A DNA stretch of 64,000 bases from the NCBI RefSeq assembly GCF_030463565.1, contig NC_134662.1, positions 5,557,001 through 5,621,000 on the forward strand, read 5' to 3'. A model generated the notes under the pieces. The model did not search any database. It was not told the DNA's origin and saw nothing but the letters and a program-made list of their open reading frames with translations. The stretch comes from Pelecanus crispus (Eukaryota > Chordata > Aves > Pelecaniformes > Pelecanidae). How positions within the stretch are numbered: the first letter of the stretch is position 1; every line of letters begins with the position of its first letter. Below are positions 1 to 12,180 of this stretch, in pieces. The position numbers and the translations under genes are program-made.

Positions 1-3000
1 AAAAAAAAACAAACAGGGAGGAGCAAGATAAAAGCAACAAACAGAGAGGAGGAAAAAGGTCTGAGCCTCGCTGCTGGCGTGGGTGGGTGCGCGCAGCCTG
101 GCAGGGCTGGAAAGACGGGGCTGGGTCATGGGGGACCCAGCAAAAGCTACCCTGGAAACCCTCCCTGCTCCCTTCCCCTGACATTTTTGTGGCGACCGGG
201 CCCATGGCAGCTCCAGCAGCCGTGGGGCCATGTCGCTGGCGCTGCGGCACGGCGCTGCCGGCCGCCCCGCGGTGAGTCATAACTTCTGTGCCTCGCTGGG
301 GAGGCAGCACAGGAATAGTTACACACCAGCCGCCTGCGACGCGGAGGGAGTGGCTGCCGAAATATTTCAGGGCTGCGCTAAGCAACTAAAAATACACGTC
401 AAACCCTCCTCCTTCTTTTTCCTTTTTAAATGTGTTTTTCTTTTCTTTCTATTTTTTTTTTTTTTTTTAAATTCTTGGTTTTGCTTGTTGGAGGCCCCTG
501 GGGGCAGCACGGCCCCTCGGGGCTTCCTCGGGGACCGGCACAGGTTTGGGGGCAGGCGCTGGCAGCCGGCGACTTCTTGTTTTCCCGGCTCAGTTCCTCT
601 CTCCCTCTCTGCGACGATGACTAAGAGGCGGCTTCCCCTGTGCGCCCGGTGCCCGCGGTGCAAATCCCGTGGCGGCAAACGTTTTCCTGCTCGTTCCCTT
701 TTTGGGCGGCGGCTCGGCGTGCCAGGAGGGCAGGGGGATGCAGGTGCATCCACGGTAGCTCGTGGGCATCTCGGCATCTTGCTTTGGGTCCAGCCCGCGT
801 CCTCGGTGGGAACTGTGGGTGTCGAGCGGTGGCACGGCACCTTGTCCCGGCTCCTGTCCGGAGTGGGATCAGGCAGCACCGGTGTAACGGAGCTGGTTGT
901 GCGCAGGGAATGGCCCTGCCGGGGCCAGGGAAATGGGGAGAGCGGGAGCCGTGCGGGGACCCGCCGCGCTCGGAGGGGCGAGGGTGCTCCGGCAAACGCG
1001 GTCCCACTCGAGGCTCGTCACGCCTCGCCGAGGTCTGGCGGTGGCGTGGATTCATCAGAAATCCTCACCGCCTGCTCCAGGGTAAATATAGCCCGGCTGG
1101 CAGGTGGCAAGGCGCAGCGTGACTCAGTGGGCGCTTGCGGGGCCGAGCCGGGCTCCGACGCCTCCGGGAACGGCAGCTTCGGCCCCCAGCCGAGGTGATG
1201 GTGGCACTGCCACCGGCTCTGTGGACGGGGATAGCCCCGCTCGTGCTCCCCACGGGTCTGCCCTCCCGGGAGGCGGAAGGGGCCACTGAATCATGACCCT
1301 CATTAAATGCTCATTAGGAAAATGAAGCTGCCGGCTTGCCGCAGGCATCGGGCTGCCACGGGCAAGACAACCTGCGGTGTCTCCGGTTTGGGGACAAGGG
1401 ACACGTGGGACCAGCACCAGTGGTGACAGGCTGGGAGCATGTGGCGGGGGGGGGGACAGGGACACAGCAGGACGAGACCTGGGGTGCTGCGACCCTCGGG
1501 GAGGGATGCCGGGGGGGGTGCCGGGGTTTTGCTGGCGGGTGCCGGTGGCCGGGCCCGGCTGGAGCACGGCTCGTGGCTCACATCCCTGGCCGCCGGCCAG
1601 CCGCTCTTCCAGGGAGGCCCCGGGGCCGGTTCGTTCCTCCCTGCAACTGATTAAAGCACCTACAGCCAAAGCTGGTTCTCATTTCGTCCCGCTGCAGCCC
1701 GCGTTGCGATGGGGGGGAGGGAGGCGGGGGTGCAGGCAGGGTGCAGGCAGAAGCACATATGTGGATGCCCGCGGAGCGCACGCCGATGCCCGTGGGGTGC
1801 AGGCAGCCGTGCCCATGGGCGCGTCCCCAGCCGGCGGGTCCCTGTGCGGTGCCGGGGCGGGGGGGAGCTGCCCTCCCCAGTCCCTGTGTCCCCCCCCCCA
1901 CCCCGGTCCCTGTCCCTCGCCGGCCCGGTTTCGTCAGGACGGAAAGTCTGAACCTGCCGGTCCGGCCGCCGGCCGCACCCCTGATGACGGGTTTGCAGCG
2001 GAAACGCGGACGGCGGCTTCACCTGCGAGCTCCGTGCCGGCCCTGGGGACGCCGGCGCTGGCACCGCCGCTCCCACCGCCCTCCCTGGGCCAGGGATGGG
2101 AGGACCCCAGGCACGGGGCTCGGTCACGCTCTGGTTTATCTGAGGTTTAATCAACCGGGTTTATTTGGGATTTAATTAACTGCAGCTGTGGGGGGAGGGT
2201 GGGTCCCCATTGGTCCCAGCCCCCCTTGTGCCTTGGTTTCCCCAGTGCCGGCACTGCGTGTCCCGGCTGGTGGTCACCCAGCCCTGGTTGTCACCCGTGT
2301 CCCCCCTGCAGCCAGGGCCGTGCCGTGGCCTGTGCCGCGCTGTCCCCACGCCCCGCGCCATGCCACGCCACGCCAGTCGGCTGCGGTCGGGCAGGCAGGA
2401 CGGGCGCGCCGTGACAGGGCCTCCTCGCCGCCCTCGGCCACGCCGGGAGGGCAGAGGGCACGGGGGCCGGCGTGGCACCGGCACAGCTGGCACCGCGTCC
2501 CACTGGGCCCCCCGCGCTCCCCGGGGCCGACGTCGCTGATTTATCGCCCTCGTTAGCGTAGGCCCGGGACCATCTGGCTGCAATTAGGGGCAGCTCAGCG
2601 TCACCGCCGCGTCCCCACGGCCCCGCCGTGCTCCGGGCGAGCGATGCCGGGATCCCTGGGCCCACGCCGCGGGGGCCGCATCCTGCGGGCACGGGGGGTT
2701 ATCATCGGCCATCGGCGCTGCCTTCCCCCCCGCGTGGCGGCTCCACGCGGGGACGGGTGACGTCAACCGCTGACGCCGATCCACCCCCTCAGCCGCCCGC
2801 GGGCTTGGCCGGCCGTGACGTGCGCCACCGCCGCCGCCACCGCTTAACTCCTTCCCCGCTGCCGGTGGAGCGGGGGCAACGGGGCTGGGGGGGGGCCAGG
2901 GCCGGTTCACACCACGGCGCTGGGCCTGGCCGGCGCAGGCCGGAGCCGCCATGGCGCGACGCCACGGTGGTTGGCCGCCCCGCCATGCGCCGGCGCGCAC

Positions 3001-3389
3001 CGGTGCTGGCCAAGCAAACCCCGCCGTCCCCGGTGCCAGCGGGGACGCACGGGCGGCAAGGAATCGGTGACGGGGGGCGTGACGACGGAGGCGCAGGGCG
3101 TGACGGCGGTGGCACCGGGCGTGACGACGGTGGCACCGGGCGTGACGACGGTTCCCGTCCCACCGGGGCAGGGGGCGGGCGGGCAGGTCCCGGTGTGCCC
3201 GGGCACCCTCCGGTGCGGCCCCCGGCCCGCTTCAGCCCGCGCGGGTCCCGGCCCGGCCGCCCCCGCCGCCTTTATTCGCTCACGGCGCCCTTCGGCAGCC
3301 GCTGCCCGGTACCGGTACCGGTGCCCGCCCCGCCCCGCCCCTCCCTTTGTGCCCATCAGCCCCGGCGGGGCGCGCGCGCGCGCGGCGCG
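1..3389. other. Intergenic DNA upstream of JUND
   Basis: No coding exon is recognised here. The open frames are artefacts of high GC content. The stretch holds a T-rich run near 440-470 and AP-1 consensus sites TGAGTCA (273-279) and TGACTCA (1120-1126). A small AT-rich island lies near 1285-1330, a full CRE at 2758-2765, and a short tandem array at 3074-3150. These look like distal control elements of JUND, but that role is inferred from motifs and position. Confidence 0.55.
3074..3150. repeat. 21-bp tandem repeat carrying CRE half-sites
   Basis: TGACG occurs at 3080, 3101, 3122 and 3143, exactly 21 bp apart, within a unit resembling GGGCGTGACGACGGTGGCAC. A further TGACG lies at 3068. The 21-bp spacing is about two helical turns, so ATF/CREB/AP-1 type factors would sit on one face of the DNA. 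It lies about 0.5-0.6 kb upstream of the presumed JUND start. Function is inferred. Confidence 0.75.
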
Positions 3390-4812
<1,423 letters not shown>

Positions 4813-5110
4813 GCCCCGGGGACCAGCGGCCTGCCCCGGGCACGGACTTGACTTCGGGGGGACCCCCGCCGCCGGGCAGGGGGCCCCGCGGGGGTGGGGG
4901 AGGGAGCGCAGGGCCCGCCTCGGGGGGCCGGGGGGGCCGTGGGGCCGCCCTCCCGCCCCGCAAACGGACTGAGCTCGGCGGCGGGGGGCGGCGGAGGGGG
5001 GGGGGGGGGGGAAGCTCGGGGCGCTCCCGCCGGGACTGACAGACCCCCTCCCCAGCGCCCGAGACATTCCAGTCAGGCCCCAGTAAAACCCCGCCATCCC
5101 GAGACCCGCC
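4813..5110 (+). other. JUND: JUND 3' UTR (end uncertain)
   Basis: GC-rich trailer after the TGA. The only poly(A)-signal-like hexamer I see is AGTAAA at 5082-5087, a weak variant, so the transcript end is uncertain and could lie further downstream. Confidence 0.4.
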
Positions 5111-5179
5111 TCCGGCTGTCTGCTGCGCCGGGGGAGCGCGGGGGGGACGGGGCCCGGCGCGGGCAGGAAGCGGCGCGGC

Positions 5180-5620
5180 CGGCTGCCATCTTGGGGCGGG
5201 GGGGGGGGGGGGAGCGGGGACGGGGGCTGAGGGGCGACGGGGGGTGCTGGGGGGGAGTTTGGGGGGTCCCCGGGGCTGGGGGGCACTCGCACGCACACGC
5301 TCTAGGGGTCCCTGGGGGGTGAGGAGGGTGCTGGGGGGCTCCGGGGGTGTCGCGGGGGGGTCTCGCCGGGTGATCGTGGAGGGGTTGGGTGTTGGGGAGG
5401 GGGGCTCCCTTAGGCTGGGGAGGGGGTGTTTTGGGGTCACTGGGGCTCCCTGGGGGGGGGGGTGGCCGGGGTCACTGGGGGTCCCTTGGGGTGTGGGGGG
5501 GGGTCCCTGTGTGTGTGTGGGGGGACCGGGCTGCTGGTCCCGGCTGTGGCTCTGTCCTGGCCCTTGTCCTGCCAGGCTGCTGGTGGGGAATGGGGGGGGG
5601 GGGTCACCAACACCCCCCCA
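5180..5620 (+). repeat. G-run low-complexity tract
   Basis: Dozens of runs of three or more G lie on the + strand, many separated by short loops such as GTCCCTGGGG and GTGCTGGGGG. The tract can form G-quadruplexes on the + strand. It immediately follows JUND and has no coding features. Confidence 0.7.
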
Positions 5621-7865
5621 AACACCGTGCTGGCCCCCGGGGTCACCCCACAGCACCTGGCTGGGCCCCACCGCGGTGGACGGCGAGGCTGGGCCTCCGT
5701 GGCTCCTCCCTGGGCTTCGGCAACTGGCCTTCGCTTCCCGGCAGCACCATCGCTGCTCCTCCTCCTCCTCGGTGTCCCCCACCTGCAAGGCCTGGTCCCG
5801 GCTCCATCCCATGGAGCAGCACCCAAGGGACCCACTTTCCCAAGAGCATTTGGGGACGGTGGCCCCGACGGCAGGAAGGTCAGCCCGGCTGCCATTGGGC
5901 TGCTCTGGCCTCTTCCAGCCGTGGCATGCCGAGCTGTGCCGTGCCAACGCCGAGAATGGCCTGGCACCCGAGGGCTGGCAGGGAGCCCGGCGCGCTGTGT
6001 CCCTGCCGTAGGCGGTGGCGGGGGGAGCGTGGCCTCCCCGGGGACCCAGCGCGGTGCCAGGCCAGCTGCGGTTTGCCGGGAGGAAGCGGCCCCGTCCTGG
6101 CGTGGCCATGCTGCACCCCGGATGTGCCGCCTCGGCACGGAGACGGATGGGGCGTCCCCCGGTCCCCGCGGCGGAGCCAGTGCAGCCCCACGGTTGCCGC
6201 CAGCAGTGGGTGCGGTGTCGCTGTGTCCCCACATCCGTGTGCTCGGATCCCTTTGTCCCTGCATCCACAAGTCCTTGTGTCTCCGTGTCCCCAGGTCCCT
6301 TTGTCCCCAGGTCCCCACATCCCTACGTGCCCAGCTCCCTGTATCCTAACATCTCTGTGTCCCCAAGTCCCCACATTGCCATGTCCCCAGACCCCTTTGT
6401 CCCCACATCCCTGTGTCCCCACCCAGACCCTTGCCCTCCCCGGGGTGATGCAAGCCAGGGCCGGCTCCCGGTGCCCGGGGTGGTCTCATGGTCCAGGGGG
6501 GCTCAGGGGAAACTGAGGCATGGGGTGGGTGGGGAGGATCCTCCCGGGGTCCTGGGGATGTGGCGTGGCCCCCGCATCCTCCGGGGCGGATAAAGGTGAT
6601 GGCGTGGCCCAGGGTGTGCTTGCTGCAGGTGCTGGGGAGCCGGGATGGGGGGCATGTGCGGGGCAGGTGGGGTCCTGGGGGCACTTGGGGTCTGTGCACC
6701 CTGCAGCACTGGGGCAGGGGGGTGTCTGGGGCCTTCCCCTGCCCAGCCCTGCAGCACTGGGTGGGGGTCCCGGGGGTATGGGGTCCATGTGCTCTGGAGC
6801 AACTGGGCGCTGGGGGGGGGTGGTCCATGTGCCCCCCGCACTGGGGAGCACCGGGGGGGGCCCTGCCCACTGAGCCCAGCCCCGGGGATTGCAGCGGGGC
6901 TGGATCCAGCCCTGCCTGGGGGGACCTGTGGCACGGGGGTGGGCTGCACCCACTCCCCGAGGGTCCCAGGATGGTCTCGCCGGGCTGGAGGCGAGCACCC
7001 TGCCCCTCCTGTGGCTGGCAGCACCATGGGGCAGGATGTGGCCCCGGTGCTGCCAAACCGTCCGGGCCAGCTGGCGCTCGCAGTGGTGTGGGTGATCCGG
7101 CAGCGCCTCAGCACTCTGGGGGCAAAGGGCCCCAGCACCCGGTGCTGCCGTGGGCTGTGCCGCACCGTGGTCTGCCGCCCTGGTTCCAGCCTGGGCCCCC
7201 AGCAGCCCCCCTGCACCCTGGGGTGCCTCGGATCGCCCGTCTCGGCCCTGGGCTCAGCACCATCCCGACATGGGGTGGCAGCAGGGTGGGAATGGCCCAT
7301 CCCGGTGGGCCCAGCGGCTGTGGGGACCCCCAGCACCCAGCCATGCCGCCCCCACGGATGCTGGCACTGGGTGCCGGCTCTGCCATGGGGCATTTTGCCC
7401 CGGTGTCCTCCGTGGGGCCGGGCTGGACCTGCTCCTCTTGTGTGAACAGGACTGTGGTGGATGAGGGCACTGCTGTTGCTGCCCGGCAAACGCTGCCGCA
7501 TCCCACATGTCCATGGCGGAGCCCCCCATCATGGGCCGGCCTGGGGGTGTCCGGTGGGTGCCATGAAGGCCGGGCTGGCACGTGCCCCTGTGCCATGGCA
7601 CATGCCCACGCTGCTCTGCTCATCCCCGTGGCACTGTGCCCATGCCACGACGGCTTGAGGCGCTCTTCCCGACCCTGGATTTCTGGGATCTGATATTGGC
7701 TAAACCCCAGTTCTCTGGTGCTCTGCGTATGGTGAAACCACCTGGAAAATGAGCACCGTGACACCGGGAGCCGGGACAGGCACCGCTGCCCTTCCCGGGG
7801 CCCTGCCTGCCCCTGCCAGGGCCCTGCCGTGTCCGTGCTGACCAGCGCTCTCCTCCACGCTTTAG
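5621..7865. other. Spacer between JUND and the mucin-like locus
   Basis: No exon is supported. In mammals IQCN (KIAA1683) occupies this interval, but I see no IQ-motif-rich or otherwise recognisable exon. 6225-6430 is a degenerate minisatellite of GTCCCCACATCCCTGT-like units. The rest is unique GC-rich sequence. Confidence 0.5.
6225..6430. repeat. Degenerate C-rich minisatellite
   Basis: Irregular repeats of about 10-24 bp built on TCCCCA, CATCCCTG and TGTCCCCAG. Copies are diverged, so the array appears old. No function is suggested. Confidence 0.6.
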
Positions 7866-9225
7866 CTACAGGCCACGGCATCGATGCCAGCACCACAGGG
7901 CCTCTAGGCAGCTCGGGGACAGCTGTGTCACCGGCTCCATCCAGCACAGCCGCCAGCTCGGGGACACCCAACGTGTCCCCATCCGGCTCCAACTCGGGGA
8001 CAGCCAATGCACCTCCATCCAGCCCGGCCGCGGCGGCGTCTCTGTCCAGCAAAGTGAGCGCAACGGCAGCTATCCCACGTCCTCCTGACTCAGCCACAGC
8101 AGCACCTCCATCCAGGACGCCAGGCTCAGTGGTGCCTACGACAGCTTTACCTGACACAGGTGCGACATCGGCTCCAGCAGCACCTACACCTTCATCTGAC
8201 CCAGCCACGGCATCATCTCCCTCCGGGATAAGAGGCTCAGCAGCACCTACACCACCTCCGACATCTCCATCCGACAGGACCGTGGCACCGGCTCCGTCCC
8301 ACCCAGCCATGCCCAGCCACAGGGCACCCATCCAGCTCGACGGCAGCGCCAGCCCCGTCCTCGCCCGGGCCCCCCCATCCCACTCCTGCTCCCAGCTCCC
8401 GCTGTGAGCCCGGGGCCCAGCAGCACCTTGGCCACCAGCTCCAGAACGACACTGGCCGGCAGCACCGGCACCGCAGCCGGCAGCTCAGGTGAGAGCTGGG
8501 CTGGGGCGGGGGGAACCGTGCGGGCAAGGAGCCCCCCGGACCTGCCCGCAGCCATGGGCACGGCAGCAGCCCCCATTTCCCCCAGACGCCTCACCCGGGG
8601 GCTGTGCTCGCAGGATGGGGCAGGGGGGCTCAGGGGTGCAGGTCCCCAGGTGAGCCCAGAGCCCCCCCGGGGGTCCCCATCCTCCTTGGGGGGCTGTTGA
8701 GAGCTCCCCCCTCTCTCCCGCAGCCCTTGTGTTGTGGGACCCCTGCCAGGGGGGGTGGGAGGGCCCCGGGCTGATCCCGGGTGGGTGGAGGTGACGCAGG
8801 AGCCGGTGCCAGGTCTGCGAGGGGTGGGATGGCAGTGGGGGGGGGGCAGCTGGAGCCGGTCTTGAGCCCCCCCCTTGCCCCGAGAGCCACCGTGATGCTC
8901 GGAGGCTGGGCACGAGGCTGAGGCTCGGCGGTGCCGGGGGCCAGTAATGGGGAGCAGCCCCCCCCCGCCAAACCCAACCCCAGCCTGGTCATCGTCATCT
9001 GCCTCTGCGTGCCGGCGGGGGGGCAGCGGTGCTGCTGGTGCGGCTGTGCCGGCGCGGGACCCCCCGATTCCACCGCCTGGACGAGGTGCCCGTGGTGTGT
9101 GGGGGGCCGGGGGGGCAGCGGGGCTGGGCTGCAGGTGCCCACCCTGCGCTCTTCCCTACAGCAAGGTGACGGAGGGGTCCCCCGTCTCCCACTACCCACC
9201 CAGGCGACCCCCCCACGCTGCTGCC
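7866..9225 (+). CDS. Candidate mucin-like single-pass membrane protein, partial model
   Basis: I do not recognise this gene. From an acceptor at 7865, a Ser/Thr/Pro/Ala-rich frame runs to about 8390. The next exon, 8396-8488 (donor CAG|GTGAGA), continues the mucin-like composition (SPGPSSTLATSS). Both acceptors open in the same phase, typical of extracellular modules. Around 8982-9075 comes a hydrophobic stretch (LVIVICLCVPAGG, then AAVLLV) followed by basic RLCRR and GTPRFHRLDEVP, which reads like a transmembrane helix and short tail. The two halves of this stretch lie in different frames across a 7-G run at 9015-9021. That may be a sequencing slip, a real frameshift, or a sign of decay. An exon from 9162 gives KVTEGSPVSHYPP. 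No signal-peptide exon was found. It lies where mammals have IQCN but does not resemble it. It could also be a dead gene. Confidence 0.38.
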
Positions 9226-10072
9226 TTGGCTCTGGTTTCCCGTCTGCCGCGCACTCTGCACCCTGCCTGGGGAAAAACCCCGGTCCCGGGGGAGGCCCCG
9301 GTTGCATTTTGGGGTCCCCCGCACCGGGCTGGAGGCCCCCAGGCTGGGCAGGGTGGGTGCGATGGTTGCACAGGGTGCTGGGGGCCGCGCAGCCCCCCCG
9401 GCGGGGTGGGATGGGAGGGAGCGCGCGGCCAGGCACGCACGTCGCCTTCCTTCTGCTCCGCTGCACTTGGCCAGGGCCGCGGCACGCCGCGAGGACCGGG
9501 GCTCGCTGCGAAGACTGGGGTTCACCGCGAGGCCCGGGTGCCGGTAAGGGGCTGCGGGCGAAGGCGGGGGGCTGGCGGCAGCGTGGGCCCTGGTGCTGGG
9601 GCTCGGTGTCCCCCGGGCTCGGGCTGAGGCTGCTCCCGGTGCCGGCCGCGGCGTGGGGGGCTCAGCCCCGGGGGACAGGGGGGTTCCACGGGTGCAACCC
9701 GCTGAGCCGCCCCCGGTGCCCCCCGGTTCCCTGGGGACGGCGGGTGACGGGCGCTCGTGGTTGATCATTAACGTGGCGCCGGCGGGATCCCGGCTTGGCG
9801 GGTGCTGCAGGCGGGGGCCATCCCCGTGGCCTCGGGCCCACGTCCCCCGGGGTCCCCCGTCCTCACCCAGCCCTCGGGGGCACCGGAGCGGGAGGGGGGG
9901 GCTTGGCACCCGAGGCGGGGGCTGAGCCGGGGTAGCCGCCACGGCCGAGACCCGGCGCCGGTAAATCACGGGCGGGAGGAACCCGCGTGTCTGTCCCGCT
10001 GGGGGGGGTCCCGCCGCCGAGCCCCCACCGGCCGCGGCTCCCGGAGCTCCCCCCCGCCCCGCAGGGACGGCG
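9226..10072 (+). promoter_or_regulatory. PDE4C: Upstream promoter region of PDE4C with HNF1-type site
   Basis: GC-rich DNA before the first PDE4C ATG at 10073. It contains GTTGATCATTAAC (9760-9772), matching the HNF1 palindrome GTTAATNATTAAC at 11 of 12 fixed bases, about 300 bp upstream of that ATG. HNF-1beta control of Pde4c in mouse kidney is reported, so the motif is credible here. Binding in this species is inferred. Confidence 0.55.
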
Positions 10073-10914
10073 ATGCGACGGAGCCGAACGGCGCTGCCCT
10101 TCCTCGGCGCGGAGGTGAGACCGGTACCGGTACCGGGGGGCACCGGGGGGGGGGGGGCGAGGGGGTGACCCCGACGGGGGGGGGGGTGTCCCCGGTACAA
10201 GCGTCCCAGCGCCGGGCCCCCGGGCAGCAATAACCGGGATGGCGACGCTCAGCAGAGTTAATTATCCCCTTAATGGGCGGTTAATTATTATTCACCTCGC
10301 CGTAATTGCGCGCCGGCTCCGGGGGTTTTTCCGGGGGGGGGGGGCCCGGGGGGGGGTCCCTCCGGTGGCGGGGGGGGCCCAGCGGCTCCGTGCGCTGCGG
10401 GCCGAGCCGCTCCCGCTGTAACCGGCTGCGCCCTTCGTCCCGCCCCCCCCCCCCCCCCCCCGCCGCCGCCGCGCGCGCCTCCGGTGCCCCCGGGCTGCAG
10501 TGCGGCACCGTGCCCAGCAGGGGGCGCCCGCGCGCTACCGGCGCCCGGTGATGGCGGGGGGGGGGGGCTGCCCCGAGGGAGGGACCCCCGGGGGGGAGGG
10601 GGGACACAGACGGACACCGGGCAGCGCCCCGGGAGCAGCACCCTTGCAGAGCTCGCCGGTACCGGTACCCGCGCCCCTCACCGCCGCCCCGTTTCCCCTC
10701 AGCGCTACCGCGACGCTCCCGAAGCCGCCCCGTCGGGAGCGGGGGGGGCGGTGGGCGCCGTCCGCCGCCGTTCCTCCGGGACCCCGCTGCTGCTGCCGCC
10801 GCTGGGCTGCCGGTGGGCGGAGGCGGCCGGCGGCCCCGAGCCCGAGGGCGCCCGGGTGGTCTTCACCATCGAGGAGAGCGGCCCCGGCAGCGGCGACGAG
10901 GCCGAGCCCCCCCG
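10073..10914 (+). CDS. PDE4C: PDE4C alternative N-terminal exons
   Basis: Two exons that fit PDE4C by phase and position. Exon A, 10073-10114, encodes MRRSRTALPFLGAE and ends at a GTGAGA donor in phase 0. Exon B, 10703-10914 (acceptor CCCCTCAG, donor GTAAGA), encodes 70 residues including RRRSSGTPLLLPPL and VVFTIEESGPGSGDE, ending in phase 2. That phase matches both the 13208 acceptor and the UCR1 exon at 15169. Joining B to 15169 reads PPR then FDLENG and gives a 775-residue protein; human PDE4C also has Arg before FDLENG. I do not recognise this N-terminus in a specific published isoform. PDE4 unique N-termini set subcellular targeting, so this would be a second targeting module under its own promoter. 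Confidence 0.6.
10257..10310. promoter_or_regulatory. AT-rich HNF1/homeobox-type cluster in PDE4C intron
   Basis: An isolated AT-rich island in very GC-rich DNA. It has GTTAATTAT at 10257-10265 and GTTAATTATTATT at 10280-10292, both beginning with perfect HNF1 half-sites, plus CTTAATGG and GTAATTG homeobox-type cores. It lies 140-180 bp after exon A. Together with the 9760 site this suggests HNF1-type control of the alternative promoter. This is inference from motif content. Confidence 0.5.
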
Positions 10915-11194
10915 GTAAGAGCGAAACCGGGGTAAGGAGGCGTGGTGGCGGTGGTGGGGGGGTGTTTGCCGGCCCCGGTGGCATCGGGATGGGGTTACCG
11001 GGCAGGGCGCTGCCGCCGGTGCCGCTCCCGGTTTCAGCACCGGCGGGCGGACAGCGGCCCCGGGGAGCGGCCCCGGGGCACCGGCACCGGCGGAGCGCCC
11101 GGTGCCAGCGGCCGCTGCAGCCCCGCTGGGCTGGGGACAAACCCCTCTGTCACCGGCCCCGGGATGTCCGTGCCGACCACCGTCTGTCCCCGTC

Positions 11195-11455
11195 ACCCCC
11201 GTCCCTGTGCCCCCATCCCCACCACCCCGTCCCCATCCCTGTCCCCATCCCCACCCTCGTCACCCCCTCCTTGTCCCCATCCCCTGTCCCCACCTCCTCA
11301 CCCCTTCCCTGTCCCCATCCCCTGTCCCCACCTCCTCACCCCCTCCTTGTCCCCATCCCCATCCCCACCCTCCTCACCCCCTCCTTGTCCCCATCCCCTG
11401 TCCCCCACCTCCTCACCCCCTCCCTGTCCCCAACCCCTGTCCCCGCCAGTGCCAC
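11195..11455. repeat. C-rich minisatellite in PDE4C intron
   Basis: Tandem, slightly variable units of about 25-45 bp such as CCCCATCCCCTGTCCCCACC and TCCTCACCCCCTCCTTGT. The array is strongly strand-asymmetric (C on +, G on -). No coding meaning. Confidence 0.75.
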
Positions 11456-12180
11456 CGCAGGCCCAGGCCTGGCCCTGCCCGGAGGTGACCCTGCTCCCGC
11501 CCGCCGTGGCCCGTTCCCGCTGCCCAGGGTTATTTTTGGGCCATTCCCCCGCCCGTGCCTGTCCCCAGCTCAGGGACAGCATGGGGCTGGCACGGCCGAG
11601 GGACCTGGCTCCGGTGTCACTCGCCGTCCACCCCCTGCACAGACACGTGTCCGGCGGGGACAGCCGCAGCCAGGAGGGGACGGGGACGGGGACCGGCTGT
11701 CCTGGGGACGGGGACCGGCTGTCCTGGGGATGGGGACCGGCTGTTCTGGGGACAGGGACCAGCTGTCCTGGGGACGGGCACCGGCTGTCCCATGGCCCGT
11801 CCAGCTCTGGTGTCCCAGGGGCTGCCGGCTGCCAGGCAGCCAGGGGGGGAGCTCTGCCCCCACCCCAGTGTCCCCCGATGTCCCCGATGTCCCTCTGTCC
11901 CAGCGTCCCTCTGCCCTGATGTCCCCATGCTTGTGCTTGCAGTCCCTTAGAAGTGAGGGGGGACCCCTCCACCCGGTCCCCACGCCAGTGGGTTTCGGGG
12001 TCCCTGCAGGCGCTGCCGGGTGGGTGCCATCTCCCATGGCCGGGCCAGCGGCTCCCACACGGGTGCCACCCGCCACCGGCTGGGCCTCATCCTGCTCCTC
12101 CCTGTCCCTGAGCACAGCCCCGCACCGGGGCTGGGGGCTGTGAGCCCTGGGGCGGCTCTGGCTCTCACAGGTCCCTGGGT

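Noticed and set aside
5621-7865. IQCN orthologue between JUND and PDE4C
   Set aside because: Expected from human synteny, but no recognisable IQ motifs or credible exon series could be read in any frame.
10500-12143. 547-codon open frame on the + strand
   Set aside because: It runs through a PDE4C exon in the wrong frame and then through a C-rich minisatellite. The composition is Pro/His/Ser filler.
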